DNA from: Cristatella mucedo
Lineage: Eukaryota > Bryozoa > Phylactolaemata > Cristatellidae
Assembly: GCA_009760855.2 (NCBI GenBank)
Contig: WPIO01000003.1
Span: 5,006,001-5,070,000 of the forward strand
Reading direction: 5' to 3'
Length of the DNA: 64,000 nt
Of the stretch, positions 27,701 to 40,900 are shown piece after piece. The stretch's first letter is position 1. Every line of letters starts with the position of its first letter. The position numbers were made by a program, and so were the translations under genes. Under the pieces are notes generated by a model. It was not told the DNA's origin. It worked only from the letters and a program-made list of their open reading frames with translations, and did not search any database.

Positions 27701-30700
27701 TAAGGTCACTTTGGAGCAGGAAACATGGAGTTTGTGCAAATGCTGCAGGTTATATGCCGGCTGCCCCCAATTTAGGGTATTGTTTTCCCATTTCTGAATA
27801 TGACGAGCTTTTCCGATGACTAGTAAGCTAGTGTTGTCGTCATTTAATTTGAGAAAGTGTGTTACTGTCAGAGTGTGAATGTTAGCAATACATACAGCAA
27901 GGGAGCTGAGAACGTCTGACTGGCTAGACAGTTTCGATGCAATGAGGGATCAATGTACTGGTTTAGTTGCATGTCATCTGGATAAAAATGAAAACCTCGA
28001 TTGCGTTTGGCAGTTACATTGGCAAGAGGGAGAAAATAAACCGTTAACAAAAGTGGATCAAATACATATCTTTTTGGTAGCCTATACTTGATAGACTAGC
28101 GGATGACTGTTGGCCGAGATATATACAGATCGATGCTCTTAAGATCTAAATGAAATAGAGCCTAAGCATTGCAGGGCAGTGCTTGTAAAGCCCTGGCAAG
28201 ACGAGAGACTCGCAGGGAAGACTTGGTAATCAATAGTCGTAAACACTGCATCATGATTTAGCAAAGAAAGCAGAGTCTACTTAGGTTTGCATTCCTACGA
28301 AGGTCTGTATTCTCTTGCTGTAGTGCTGACTCTTTGAAGTGATAAGCATAAAAATATGAGGGAAATGTCCTTGCCAGGTTTGAAATTGTCGTGTTTAACT
28401 GGTCTGCCACTACTTGTTCCTGTTTCTATAATAAGAACGGCACCAGAGTCACAGGGTGTGGAGGGCAAGTTGCTTAAGCTCTTCTAGTTGAGTGTTGCCT
28501 TCTTAATGAGTAGCCTAGTAACTGCTTTTTGTAAGGATTCAGGGATGAGACCGTTAGATAAAGACATATTTCTCATGTTGGCTTTGGGCCGGACTGCCTG
28601 ATCTTATCTGTATTGCACTTACAGAGCTGCTAGAGTAGGGATCTACTAGATGGCCACTAGTATCCCTAGGTAAGGTAACCTTGGAGCAGTGAGATATTGC
28701 CACTCTAGTTAGCCCCAGCGGTTAAGTTGCTCTGGTCTGAAGACCGAGTCTGTAGGCTCGAGCCTTGCAGCATATGTGATGTGTCTGCATAGAGTTATGT
28801 TATGTTATTGCATTATACAAATAAATGACATTGTTTGCATAATTTTGTATTTTCGATGTCAGCATTATAGCATTAGGCATTTGCAATTCTACAATATTTT
28901 TGTATAGAAGCACAACTTGGCCTTAGGTTGGATTGATTGCTTAGATTTACTAGAGTCCTTGCATGCCAGTCGATGTACAGTCAATCATGATCTTTCGTTA
29001 GCTTACCCAACCTTAGTAATTTTAGCTAGTTCAATGTTTACATTAGACCACCAGGGGACATCTGGGCGAACGCATACACCTTGCATAGTCTGAGGAGTGA
29101 AATCGTCTTACCCCTAGGTCTTGGCCCAAGAGGTGCTGTGCTCACTGTTCACGATCTAGGTCGTAGGTTCGAGTGCTGCTGTGGGTGATCCTGTATTGCC
29201 CACTGCAAGTTCTGGTGGTAGCCGTTAAGGTTATTCTGCAGCTATACAAATCAGGCTGCTAAATCAGCTAACCCTAACCTATGTTTATGTCAATATATCA
29301 GCTTTGCACCCATTTTAATCTTGTAAATATTTGCATTCATTCTTGCAATTCACTGGGATTTGACTCAGACAGTTTGTTGAAATTTAAAGCCATGGCTTTA
29401 AAGCCCCGGGTGAGAACCAAATGAACTGTATTTTCTATTTTGCAATTATTAGAGCACCTGACTGGTCACAGGTTATGGGGTCAGTCCTTGCTTGAGTAAA
29501 AGTTGCTTTAGGACTAATCCAATGGCATGCACCCTTCGGTTGTTATGAATTTTTTGATTGCATGATCAGTCATGTGATAACCTGGTACTCCTTGATTGAA
29601 ACTGTGCATTAATATCTTTCTTGAGTAGCATTCACTTGTGTTACAAATAATAATCGTTAGGTAAGAATTATAGCTGCTAATTCATTGCCCTTAGCATGAT
29701 TATATGGCAACTAATGCAGTAGTTAATTTTGCATGATGGAGCCAGGCCACGACGAGCTTTCTTGGTAAGAGTCAGAATTGTTATCTATGTCCGTTGATCT
29801 TCGGGAAACCATCCACCCTCTCTCAGCAAAAGAAAACCAAGCAAGGCTTAACGTCTTAGGCTGTTAATATATGCGATGGCCATCCATCACCTGCAGTGGC
29901 GTATCGGCTTCTTTCGGCAGCAACAGCCAAAACTGCATTCCTGTAACCAGCTCAGCTACAACGTAGGAGCCATTAAGATTTTTAGCAAGCGACTATAGTA
30001 TACCGGTTTCAGTCTTAGACAGGGATCCAGCGTTATAGACAGCTATGCAGGTGGTCTGTAGCTGTTTTTACACTTCCATCGAACAAGTTGCACTCATTGA
30101 GCAAATGTCTGGCTAGCTCAGAAGTGAACATGCAAATACCAAGGTGCCAGATCAGATCGTCACGGTCTTTCTAGTCAGTAAAGCATAGCTTTCTCCTCAT
30201 AACCTTGTCTGTGAAGTATGAGTCTAGATCTGAAATAACTTCTCTACTGTCGTAATTGCGGCCTAAATGCCGTAAGATGGCTGATTCCCTGTTGAAATAT
30301 AAGAGCCTGTTTCAAGTAGTTGGCGCTGTGGTTTCTAGATGTTTGGAGTAGATTTCACACCAAGTGGCCATTCCACGAGTTCTACAAGTGTGAGGTACAC
30401 TAAAGATCAGTTATAGGTCCACTTACGTGTATATATATAGAGAGAAGCTTTTTGAAATTTTAACTGGTATATTTACATTAGCCGGCGGTACCCTGCCCTT
30501 CCGGGGTCGTGGGTGCTACCCAGGCCTCAGGTTCAGAAACAGGGACCGCCAGGTTTCCGAGCCGGTAGTGGCGTCGGACATGCATAGCCGCCTCAACGTG
30601 CTTCTCTCTGCACGTGGGATGCTTAGGTCCGTCAGGCAAGCTTCTTTCCAAGATAAAAAACCAAAATAACTTCTGAGCTACCACATAACTCTTTGTACAA

Positions 30701-33700
30701 TAGCATTATAGGGTAGCTCTGCTGCTAAACCCCTTGATGTTCAGAACTGAGTTGTTTCATGCTAACAGATTTATATAGTGTTGTGACATTTTCAGGTACC
30801 ATATTATAAGTTGCAGTTGTAGAGAATTTAGTATTGTGGGAAAATAACAAATTTTGTTAAATGTGAAAATAATAATAATAATGAAGCACTTGATAAAGCG
30901 CCCTCGAAGAACTAAATCTCTTTCTAGGCGCTTTAAATTTGCTGCAAAGGGAAACACGATTAAATGGTGGGTAATATCATGCTTGATAAACAACATGAAT
31001 AACATGGTTAGGGCTGACATGCACAGGGTCAGCATGCAAGTGTGGTTAGTGGCAGCATGCACAGTGTCAGAACGCATGAGCACATGAAGGACGAATCACA
31101 GGGACCCAGTAAATGCTGTCCTAAATAGGTGTTTTAAAGTTCTTTTTAAATGTGGTCAAGTCAGGAGATGTTGTGACACAAGTCGTGAGTGAGTTCCAGG
31201 TTTTGGGAGCATACGAACTAAATGCATGGTCTCCAAAGGATTTAAGGCTGTATGAGGTATTGGTAAACCGTTGGATTTTGAAAAGTGGGTGGTATGATGC
31301 TTGGCCTGGTGGGGGAGTAGATCTGAGAGATAGGCTGGAGCTAAAGAATGAAGTGACCTAAAAGTGAGTGACAAAACCTTGAAGTCAATCCGTTGCTTGA
31401 TTGAGAGCTAGTGCAGGTCGGCGAGAAGTGGTGTGATGTGGCAACTGCGAAGCTCACGACTGACAAGACTAGCTGCAGAGTTTTGCACCAGCTGTAATCG
31501 CCTGGTTGCACATGCTGGCAGGCCTGCAAGCAGTGAGTTACAGAAGTCAAGACGGGATGTCACAATGCATGGACTAACTTAGACGTGGTATCCTTATCTA
31601 AACAACTGTCACCTGTATAGTATCTTCTAATGAACAACTTGATTAACATCTTACAACCTGTGCACTTGATAGTGAAAAGCCTGCTGGCATTCAGGAAAGT
31701 GCAAATATAGTTCATTGTGATGCTGCCTCTGTAAAGACCTTTTTTAATGGTTAATCTTTATGTTAATTAGTACTACATGTTGCTTTTCGGTCTCGCTTGT
31801 AGACCAAGCCAACGAGACCCCTGGGAATTTTCTTCCACTATTCAAAATCCCTACCAATCTGGCCATTTTCTGGGTGATCTTTGTTTCGTCTATGGCACTT
31901 AGTTTCCTCGACCCGACGCTGGTAAAGCATCTGATTGAGGTAAGAAGTGGCAAGCAGCATCAGCTAGCCACCGCCACCAAAGAATTGAGCAGACTTTCCC
32001 TAGGAACATTTTCCGGGACGTGTGTGCTTATCCACTGCTTTAATAGGAGTTCAATATAAATTTTCTTAAGTGTGTCTCTCTGGCAGCCGTTTATCAGTAC
32101 TTTTGGTTTGGCAGCTCCCCAATTGCCAGCTCCCCAATGTTGTTTAACTTTGCACTAAATATTGCTAGCAGTTCCAAACATATTGGTTCCAAGATTCTTC
32201 TGTTTGCACTGGGGCCTTTCAAGTCAAGAAGTTTCTTGCCACGTTATTTGTGACTCAAAGCTTACCATGAACTTTTTAAGTGGACGAGAAAGTGGCGGCT
32301 CATCGGGAGCATTGCAAGTTTTTTGACATACTACAAAGAGCCGACCGTTGGTTATATTACTAAACCCACTAGTAGAACTTTAAATCTGCCTTGGCTCCTA
32401 ATCAAAATAATTATAATAATAATACATTTGATACAACGCCCTCAGATAACTCAGTCTCTTTCTAGGAACTTTAAAGTTGCTGCAAAGGAAGCAGGATCGA
32501 ATGGTTCGTGTGGAGAATGCTCTTTAAACAGCAAGACAATTGTGGTGAGGGTTGGCATGCAAAGGTTCAGCATGCAAATATGGTTAGTGGCAGCATACAC
32601 AGTGTCAGCATGGCTAAGCACACAAAGGACGAATCACAGGCACCCACTAAATGCTGTCTTAAATATATGCTTAGTTATTTTTTTTTAATGTGGTCAATTC
32701 AGATGGTAACATGATGCCAGTCGGAGCTGGGTTCTATGCTTTGGGAGCATACTAACTAAAGCAAGGTTTCCAAAGGATTTAAGGTTCGTTCAAGGTATAA
32801 GTAAGCGACTAGATCGTAAAAAGCGAGTACTGCGATGCTTAGCCAGGTGGGGCAGTAGCTTTGATAGGTAGGCTGGAGCCAGAGAAAGTAAATGACAGAA
32901 CCTTGAAGTCGATGCGTTGCTTGATTGGGAGCCAGTACAGATTGGCAAGAAGTAGTGTGATGTGACAACTGTGACACTGACGACAGACAAGACTAGCTGC
33001 AGTGTTTTGCATAAGCTGTAGGCACCTGGTTGCACAGGCCGGTAGACCAGCAAGCTGTGAGTCACAGACATCGTTACGGTATGTCACAAATGCATGGACC
33101 AACTTAGACGTGGTATCTTTATCTAAACAAGCCCGAATTTTAAGAATGTTATGTAGCTGAAAGTATGCATACTTCACTGTGGAACTGATATGGTCGTCTA
33201 AAGAAAGGTCACTTTGGAACATGACACCTAGTTTTCGTGCTGATTCAACAGGAGATATGCTGGCAGAGCCGATTTTGAGTGTTAGCCTTTCCAATTTTTG
33301 AATCACACTTGGTTTACCCATAACTAGTAAGTTGCCGAGCTGGTTTGGTCTAGCGGTTAAGGTGCTCGCCCCGACCAAGGTCTTACTGAGGTCGTGGGCT
33401 TGAGCCCCGAGGCATATGTGAAGCGCCTGAATAGAGATTAAGTTCTCTTGAGGCGCTATATAAATGAATTTATTATTATTATTAAGTTAGTTTTATCATC
33501 ACTTAATTTAGGAAAATTTGCTGCCATCCATGTGGGATGTCATCAATACATGCACCAAATAAGTTAAGAGAATTAGAGGGGCTGAAAGGCTGGGAGGGAT
33601 CAAAGCAAAGGTACAACTGAGTGTCATCCGTATCGAAGTGAAAGCCTAGATCGCCCTGGCAATCACATCTGCAAGAAGGGAAGTATAAACCATGAAAAGA

Positions 33701-36700
33701 ACCGGACCTAGCACGGAGCCTTGATGTACCCCATATTTCCGAGGTACCTTGGATGATATTTGTCCATCCATGTGAATACTCTGGAGTCTCCCACTGAGGT
33801 AGGACCTAAACAATTGCAGAGCAATACCAGTGATGCCCAGGCGAGATGAGAGGCGCTCAAGAAGAACTTGGTGATCGATACTATCAAAAGCTGCGAAAGA
33901 TCGAGCAAAACAAGCAGAGATACTCTACCTTTGTCTGCATTGCTAAATAGGTCGTTGTAAACCTGAGCAATGATGATTCTGGGAGTGGTTAGCTATAAAC
34001 CCAGACTGAAACTTACTAGCAAGGTTTGAAGTTCAATATGAGTTCGGCTGGTCTGCCACAAATCGTTCCAGTGGGCTTGATAGGAATGGTAGATGGGAGG
34101 CTTGGCAGTAGTTGCTCAAGTTCTCTGGGTGTAGTGGCGCTTTCTTGAGAAGTGGCGTGACTACACCTTTTTTTAAAGGAGCCGGGACATGACCTGAGGG
34201 TAATCACATGCTAATGATGTTAGTTATGCATGGCAGCAGCAGATCAATGCAACGTAGGAGCAATACAGTGGGAATAGGGTCCAAAGGACTTTTTGTCTTC
34301 TTTGATTGGGATATGAACTTCAGGACGAGATTACTAGTGATCTGCTTAAATATAGACGTTGAGGTGCAGCCAGGAATCGAGGGACAGCATTCTTGGGGGG
34401 ATGCTACCATCGCAGGGATGGACTCCCTGATCTTGTGTATCGTCTGGATGAAGAATCGAGAGAAGCGATCGGCAAGATTATCATAAGGATCATCAACTAA
34501 GGAGCTAATCTTGGAGTGGTTGAGATGGTTGATCGTCGACATCAGCATTTTTTGATTATGCATCTATGAATCCACAATGTCTTTATAGAAGGTAGACTTG
34601 GCCATCGCTAGGATCGATTGGTACGACCTACAGTAATCCTCATATGCCTGTCGATGGACAGTCAGTCCTGACCTTTTGCTTTTGCTTTGTTAATGCTTTT
34701 TCAAGCTTGTGTTTAGTAAGCCTAGCTAGTTAAATGTCTGTGGTAAACCATAGGCTGTCTAAGTGAGGGCACTTAGTGCCCTTAGTCAGAGGTGCAAATT
34801 CGTCGAGCATGTCAGCTAGTGTTATCTTGTAGCTATCTACCAATGATGACAGATCAGAAGGGGGACTGAGAAGCAGAGGCGAGGCAGATATTCTCGCACG
34901 GACAGCATCGATGTCACTGGTCTTGAGGTTTCGTGATTCACAGGTTTTTTTAGAGGAGGAGGTGTGCACACACTGTAGATTGAATGAGATCTGCATTTGG
35001 TCAGACAAGCAGGATTTGGTAGCAATTGGTGCAAAAAAAAAACAAAGTGCAGTTGTACGAGAAAATCTGGTCAAGTGTGTGACCCTTGAGGTGAGTATTG
35101 CCGTGCACATAGGCCACAAGAGACAATGAGTCCGTCAATGCACGAAATTCAGTGCTGAAGGTGTCAGATAAGTTATAAAATGCAATGTTGAAATCACCCA
35201 TAACGATTAAGGATTGATTTCTTGCACATAAAATCGAAATGAGATCGGAGAAATCTGAGATAAAGGAGGATTTGGTACCTGATGTGCACTTTAATGTCTG
35301 TGGTAAACCATAAGCCATCAGGATGAGTGCAAACTGTAAGCTTAGTCAGGTGCCTAAACTCGTCGAGTATGTCAGCTAGTGTCGTGCTGTAGCAATCTAT
35401 CAAAGACAGCAGGTCAGAAGGGGCATTGAGCAGCAGGAGACGAATAAGATATTCTTGCAGTGACAGCATCGATGTGAAGGGTCTTGAGGTTTCGGAATTC
35501 ACAGGTGTTTGCAGATGAGGAGGAGGGCACACATTATAGACTGGATGAGATCTGCATGTGGTCAGATTAGCAGGATTTGGTAATAATTGGATATTGAGGC
35601 GATTGGACATTAACACCCATGAAGAGGGAGGATCGGTTGCTTGCATGTATAATCTAAATGAGATCAGAATAACTCTTGGATTAGCCTTAAGGTTGCTAAT
35701 GGTATAATTCTACAGATGTAGACATCTCATCAGATTTTTTCTTGCCTAGAAACCATAGGTCAATACCTCAGGTATTGGTGTAATCCTGAAGCATTTTCAG
35801 GGCCTCTTTGACCTATTGTATCCTGGAATGTGAATGCTAAAGGAACCTTTGCAGTTTCGCCTTTATAAAAAACAATGGCTTGAACATGACTGCTAAATAG
35901 CTGCTACCAAACGGCCTCAGCCTATCCGTGACTTTCGTGCTGAAATAAGAGTAGCATTCTTGAAAATAATACCTTAACTTCTGCTGTTTATCAGAGCATT
36001 TCCTTAATTCCATGTCTTTGAACAAGCTGGGTGTTTGACAAGACCGATCGTGACGTGTATCGGTTCATTTTTGATGTTTTCTGTATACGCTGCTTGTCAT
36101 TGGTCGGTTGTGCCACTTAGCAGATCTTACGATATTCTAATGGCAGCACGGATATGCAACCGTTTGGGGATATTTGGTGTTCCAGTGTCACGCTCTATCC
36201 TACTGTTTACATTCGCCTCATGACCTAGCAGAATAGTATGGTCACACGAACTTCACTACTATCTTTTTAAATGCTCGTGATACTCTGCTGGCTGTTTGCT
36301 CTTTTGAATGTGAAGATGAGCCCAACCCTAAATATATCGTAATATTGTGTAAGGTTGCTGATATTTACCAGCCACCTGGAACTAAATGTTCTCCATGCTG
36401 AGCTGCTCGTAATTGGCGCATATTGGCCGTCGACGTTCGTAACTGCTGAACCCACATGATATATTTAATGATTTGAAGTCTTCTGCTGCTGCTGCTGCTT
36501 TAGCATGATTGACGACATCCTGGCAACATGGTGCTCATGAGTTGCTACCGAGTAGTCCTTTTCTAGATGTGTCACTGGTCGTCCTGCAGTCTGCTTAGGC
36601 GATTGGAATGTGGCAGCAGTGCTTCTTATCTTGCTTCCTTTTGCCTTGTCCAACAGTAGCTGCAGTTGCAGTATATACTCTGGATTCAAATGTTTGTTCA

Positions 36701-37865
36701 CTCCCCTATTTGCATTCTGCAATTGTAGGTGGATGCTGACATTGCAACCAAGCATATAATAATAGGCATTATTTTCCTTGTCAGCTGTGGTATATATGCC
36801 TTGTCATCCCCACTTCTAGGATGGCTGTGCGACAAGGTATGCTCTGGTTCTTTTATGCACGACTGGCAGCTTTTTCGCTTCCTTGGACCACCACATGATA
36901 TGAACGTGTGAATAACAGGCTATGCAAAGCACACTCATTATCGTAAACCACTTATAAGACTGGTACTGTAATGGTGGTGTTGGATACAAAGCGCTGTAAT
37001 CCTAAGATAACGTACCCAATCATCTACCTTGCTATGCCTTAATAGTACATCCTCATTATCCGGACTTCCCTGCTCTGTGCCTGATATTGGAGTCGTTGCG
37101 TAAGCTGGTTGTGACATAACTTTTTGCCAGAGGTTTTGGTTTATGAGGAGTCGGATCCGAATTGTAGCCAGGCTAGTCATTATTGAGTTGTTGAACCTGA
37201 GCGAGGCTTCCGTTGCAATACAGCTGGTGGTCAGCATTAATCACATCAGCATGAGTTGTACTCGCTTGTATTCAGATAGATTGTCAGTACTTGGGCACTT
37301 TCCTAGATCTAACAGCAGCAGTGCATCAGTACATCTCTTTCTTCGATTATATTAGGCGATGCACGAGATGGGAGTTTTGTGCTTGTATATCACGATATTT
37401 ATATTTGCTGCTATGCTGATCCTGCTTTGTATCAGTCCATAATAATTTGCCTTCATTGTAAATAAGCTATAGATGCATGGATCATAGGGATACCTCCTAA
37501 GAGTATTGACTCGTGATGCTGGCTTTTCAAGTCCTTCTCTTGGTAACCTGGGATTCGGTAATGTCCTTGCCAGTGCACTATTATTGTGCAAATCATAAGG
37601 ACCGATTATCACTTATGTGGCAAAATGTGGAGATATACTGTATTGACCTCAACAGCTTGGGATCCACTAGTTACCTCAACTGCCTCCATTTCATTCATAT
37701 GGAAGTCATATGGCGATTTACCAAAAATAATTAGTGCTAGGGTATGTTGACCGCCTAGATTGTTTATCAAGCATGATATTACTCACTATTCAACCACGCT
37801 TCCCTTTGCAGCAAATGTAAAGCACCAAGAGAGAGATTGAGTTCTCCGAGAGCCTTTATCAAGTG

Positions 37866-37911
<46 letters not shown>

Positions 37912-40900
37912 GCGTTGGTAATATACATTGCTTCTGCTACAGTGTCGATCGATATCCTCTTTTTGACTACCTTTTTTTAGCTTTCTCTAATTTTGGTCTT
38001 GTATATGTATCCGATGAGGAGCTACGATCTAGAGAGCAATGATTATCTATTATCACTGCTGCTGGACAACTGCTCTTTATCTCTTTGTGGCTTTTTCCTC
38101 TGTGTCATACTAGGCACTTGTATTTATAAAGGACTGATGTTGCTTGTTATATGATCTTGATTTCAATATGGATTTTCATGTCAGTACTTTTGCATCTTTT
38201 TCAGGGCTATCTGCGTTCACAAGTCATAATTGGGTTATTCATTTGCTTTGCTTCCTATTTTTTAATGGGACCAAGTCCGCTTTTATCGATACCAGGGTAA
38301 GCCGTTGGTGAAACGCTTGTTTCGTTAAAGTATTGTTATACCTTTCTTGAAGTGCACAAATGTGCTATTGCAAGACAGTGTGAAATTGTTTAGATGTGCT
38401 GCTACTGCGAATTCATGCGTGTAACAATGCTTATGTTAGATGAAGAAAGTTACACTTGTTAATGCACATATGTTTCGGACTCTTGTGTCATCACCTCTTA
38501 CCTAGCTTTATTTCAGCATAACTACCAAGCTCAAGTAGGCAGCACCCATATTTGTATCTTCATTGTAGCCTTTGTTTGTCACGTTTCACTTGAAAATTTA
38601 CAAATGAAAATGCACAAGTCAAACTTGGAACCAGCAGATTTACTATAGAATTTCTTGCCCGAATGAGCTTTTTTAGTGCTTGTCATTTGTGATATTTACC
38701 TTTTTCATATTTTTACTTGACATTGAACCCTAGTTTCTGAGATATTTTTGGATTGCCTGCACTATTTGTAAGACACTCTTACATGACTGGTCTAACCCAC
38801 AAAATGGCCTCAGCCAGAAAACCTGTCGTATCACTACAGAATGCAAATCTCCTGTAAGAAATTGACCTTTTACTCGATGACTATATCAACTCCACAGTCA
38901 AGTGTGCCTACTTTAAGCTGCATGCCGTTACAAAAGTTAAAGCCTGCTTCGACGTATAACACCAAGTGCTCGGTTAAGGAGGCAAACCCACTGCTTGCAA
39001 AGCAGCATAGCCGACTGCCTAATTTGATTCGTTGTCAATATGATATAAGCAGGTCACCTCGTCTACAGTTTTTCTGGCGATGACCTACTTGCCATTACTA
39101 AGGGTCTTGAATTCGGGGTGTTAAGTGGACAGACGTACAGCGCGTTAATAAAGGATTTTACTGAACTTTATTTGCAAGCCCACAGTGCTGCTACAAGGCT
39201 ACTTTAGCTTTATCCTTACACTCTTCGCAAAGACTTGGCAAGATGAAAATATGGCGTTGTGTGCATCTGTGGCTTCTCGGCCGAGATGTATGCCCTGCCT
39301 GTGGTGGGTGATTGAGCCTTTGACCTAAGCAAGTGGCCCATCACAGAGGCACTCTGTTATCTGTGGTGAGTCAGTTAGCCCCCAGCTGGTATATGTTCCC
39401 TCTAGAGAATAAAGACACGGTCGACCCCTCGTATCTTCGTGTCACCGTGAGACTCCAATAGAACAGTCACCGCCGGAGACACACTCATATACCAATGGAT
39501 CCCCCCATACACAGGCTGCTCCTACAGAGGGATCAACCAGCAGCAACCAGCCGCTTCAGGCTCCCAGTGACTCTGTGCTCCGAACTCTGCTCTACAGAAG
39601 ACCTGTCCTCTGAACCAAAGGAAAACTCTCCTAATTTGCTGATAACTTGGGGCGGAAGCAATCAACCATGTGTGCATATACGACTGCGTCTTACCTGCAC
39701 CGTCAGCCTCTTCAGTTTCTGCAGCTTCTGGGGCTTTGTCCAACTCCAGAACTTCTACCATCATTGATCGGTGGTGAATGTGCTTGCCTTGCTCCCTGTG
39801 TTGTGAAGGCTCAACCCGGTAGGTCGCTGACTGGCCGATATGCTGTCTGGCTTCACTGACGATGCATAAATCCTCCTAGCTAGCCCTCGGCACTCCGGCT
39901 CACTGAAGCTTTGCCTTCCACTGACACTAGTCCTTCTGACCCTTTCTGAAGTAAATCCCGATCCAAGCTCCCTCTAATGGGGCTTGCCTATTTTAATAGT
40001 TTGGGCTATTCCTCCCCCTGCCCACCATGAAAACCTACTGCTCATGTGCAATCAATCTATACTTATCACCAAGCTTTTATAACGTTGAAGTAATTCTAAG
40101 CTATAAACATGACTAACTGTGTATCTGCAAAAGCATAAAACTGTCAAAATACTGCTTAGCCATATACTTTTGACCATGAATGTGATTTATACACCATGTG
40201 CATTGCCCTAAATCTTAAGCATAAACTATAAACCCTGACCTAAAGCATAAACATGCCAAACTGTTTATCTGCCATGGAAACCAAGCACTGAATCTTCTTA
40301 AAAGCCCGTCCTGCTTTTCTAAGGCTACAGACAAGATACAAATCCCAAGCTTGTGCCTAAATTTGTGAGATCCTCTCTCCACATCAATAACTTGCTACTT
40401 GTCGGTGTATGATCTCTTGAGTTACCGGCAATGATTTACTCTTTCTTTTGAGCTTGAATATCATTTACTGTCCGGGATTCGTGCCGTAGTTGAGCGACCA
40501 AGGTGCTTTTTAGCCTATTTTCAATTTGAAATCGTGGATATTCCAAGATGATTGCTCCTTATTTTTTACGGAGTCCTTTCTTTAAGATAAAAAACAGTCA
40601 TTTTCTTAAAGAAGGGCTTCCAAGTAGAATCTGAAACCACTTTAGCTTTCCTAAAGCCTGTCATACCGATTCGCGTGGAAACGCAGTGTAAGAAACTCCA
40701 CAAGTAATGTAGTCGTGCTGGTCGTTGACAAGTTGGTCTTTCCGTCTCCGAAATTACCAAGACAGTACACTTTTTATGTAACCCGTATTCTGAGGTGCAT
40801 GTCGGCAAGTGGTGTCTTTGGCTAGCCAGGGCTCGGTTATCACCTCACGACCCTGTAAGTCAGTTCGAGTCTTGATGTGAGCAATCAATTTAGTGCCCTT

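Noticed and set aside
33334-33405. tRNA gene
   Set aside because: A- and B-box text is present, but the stem pairing is poor and each copy continues into the SINE tail.
39495-39859. Plus-strand open frame beginning MDPPIH
   Set aside because: It overlaps the dispersed repeat in several frames, with no domain and no support as a host gene.
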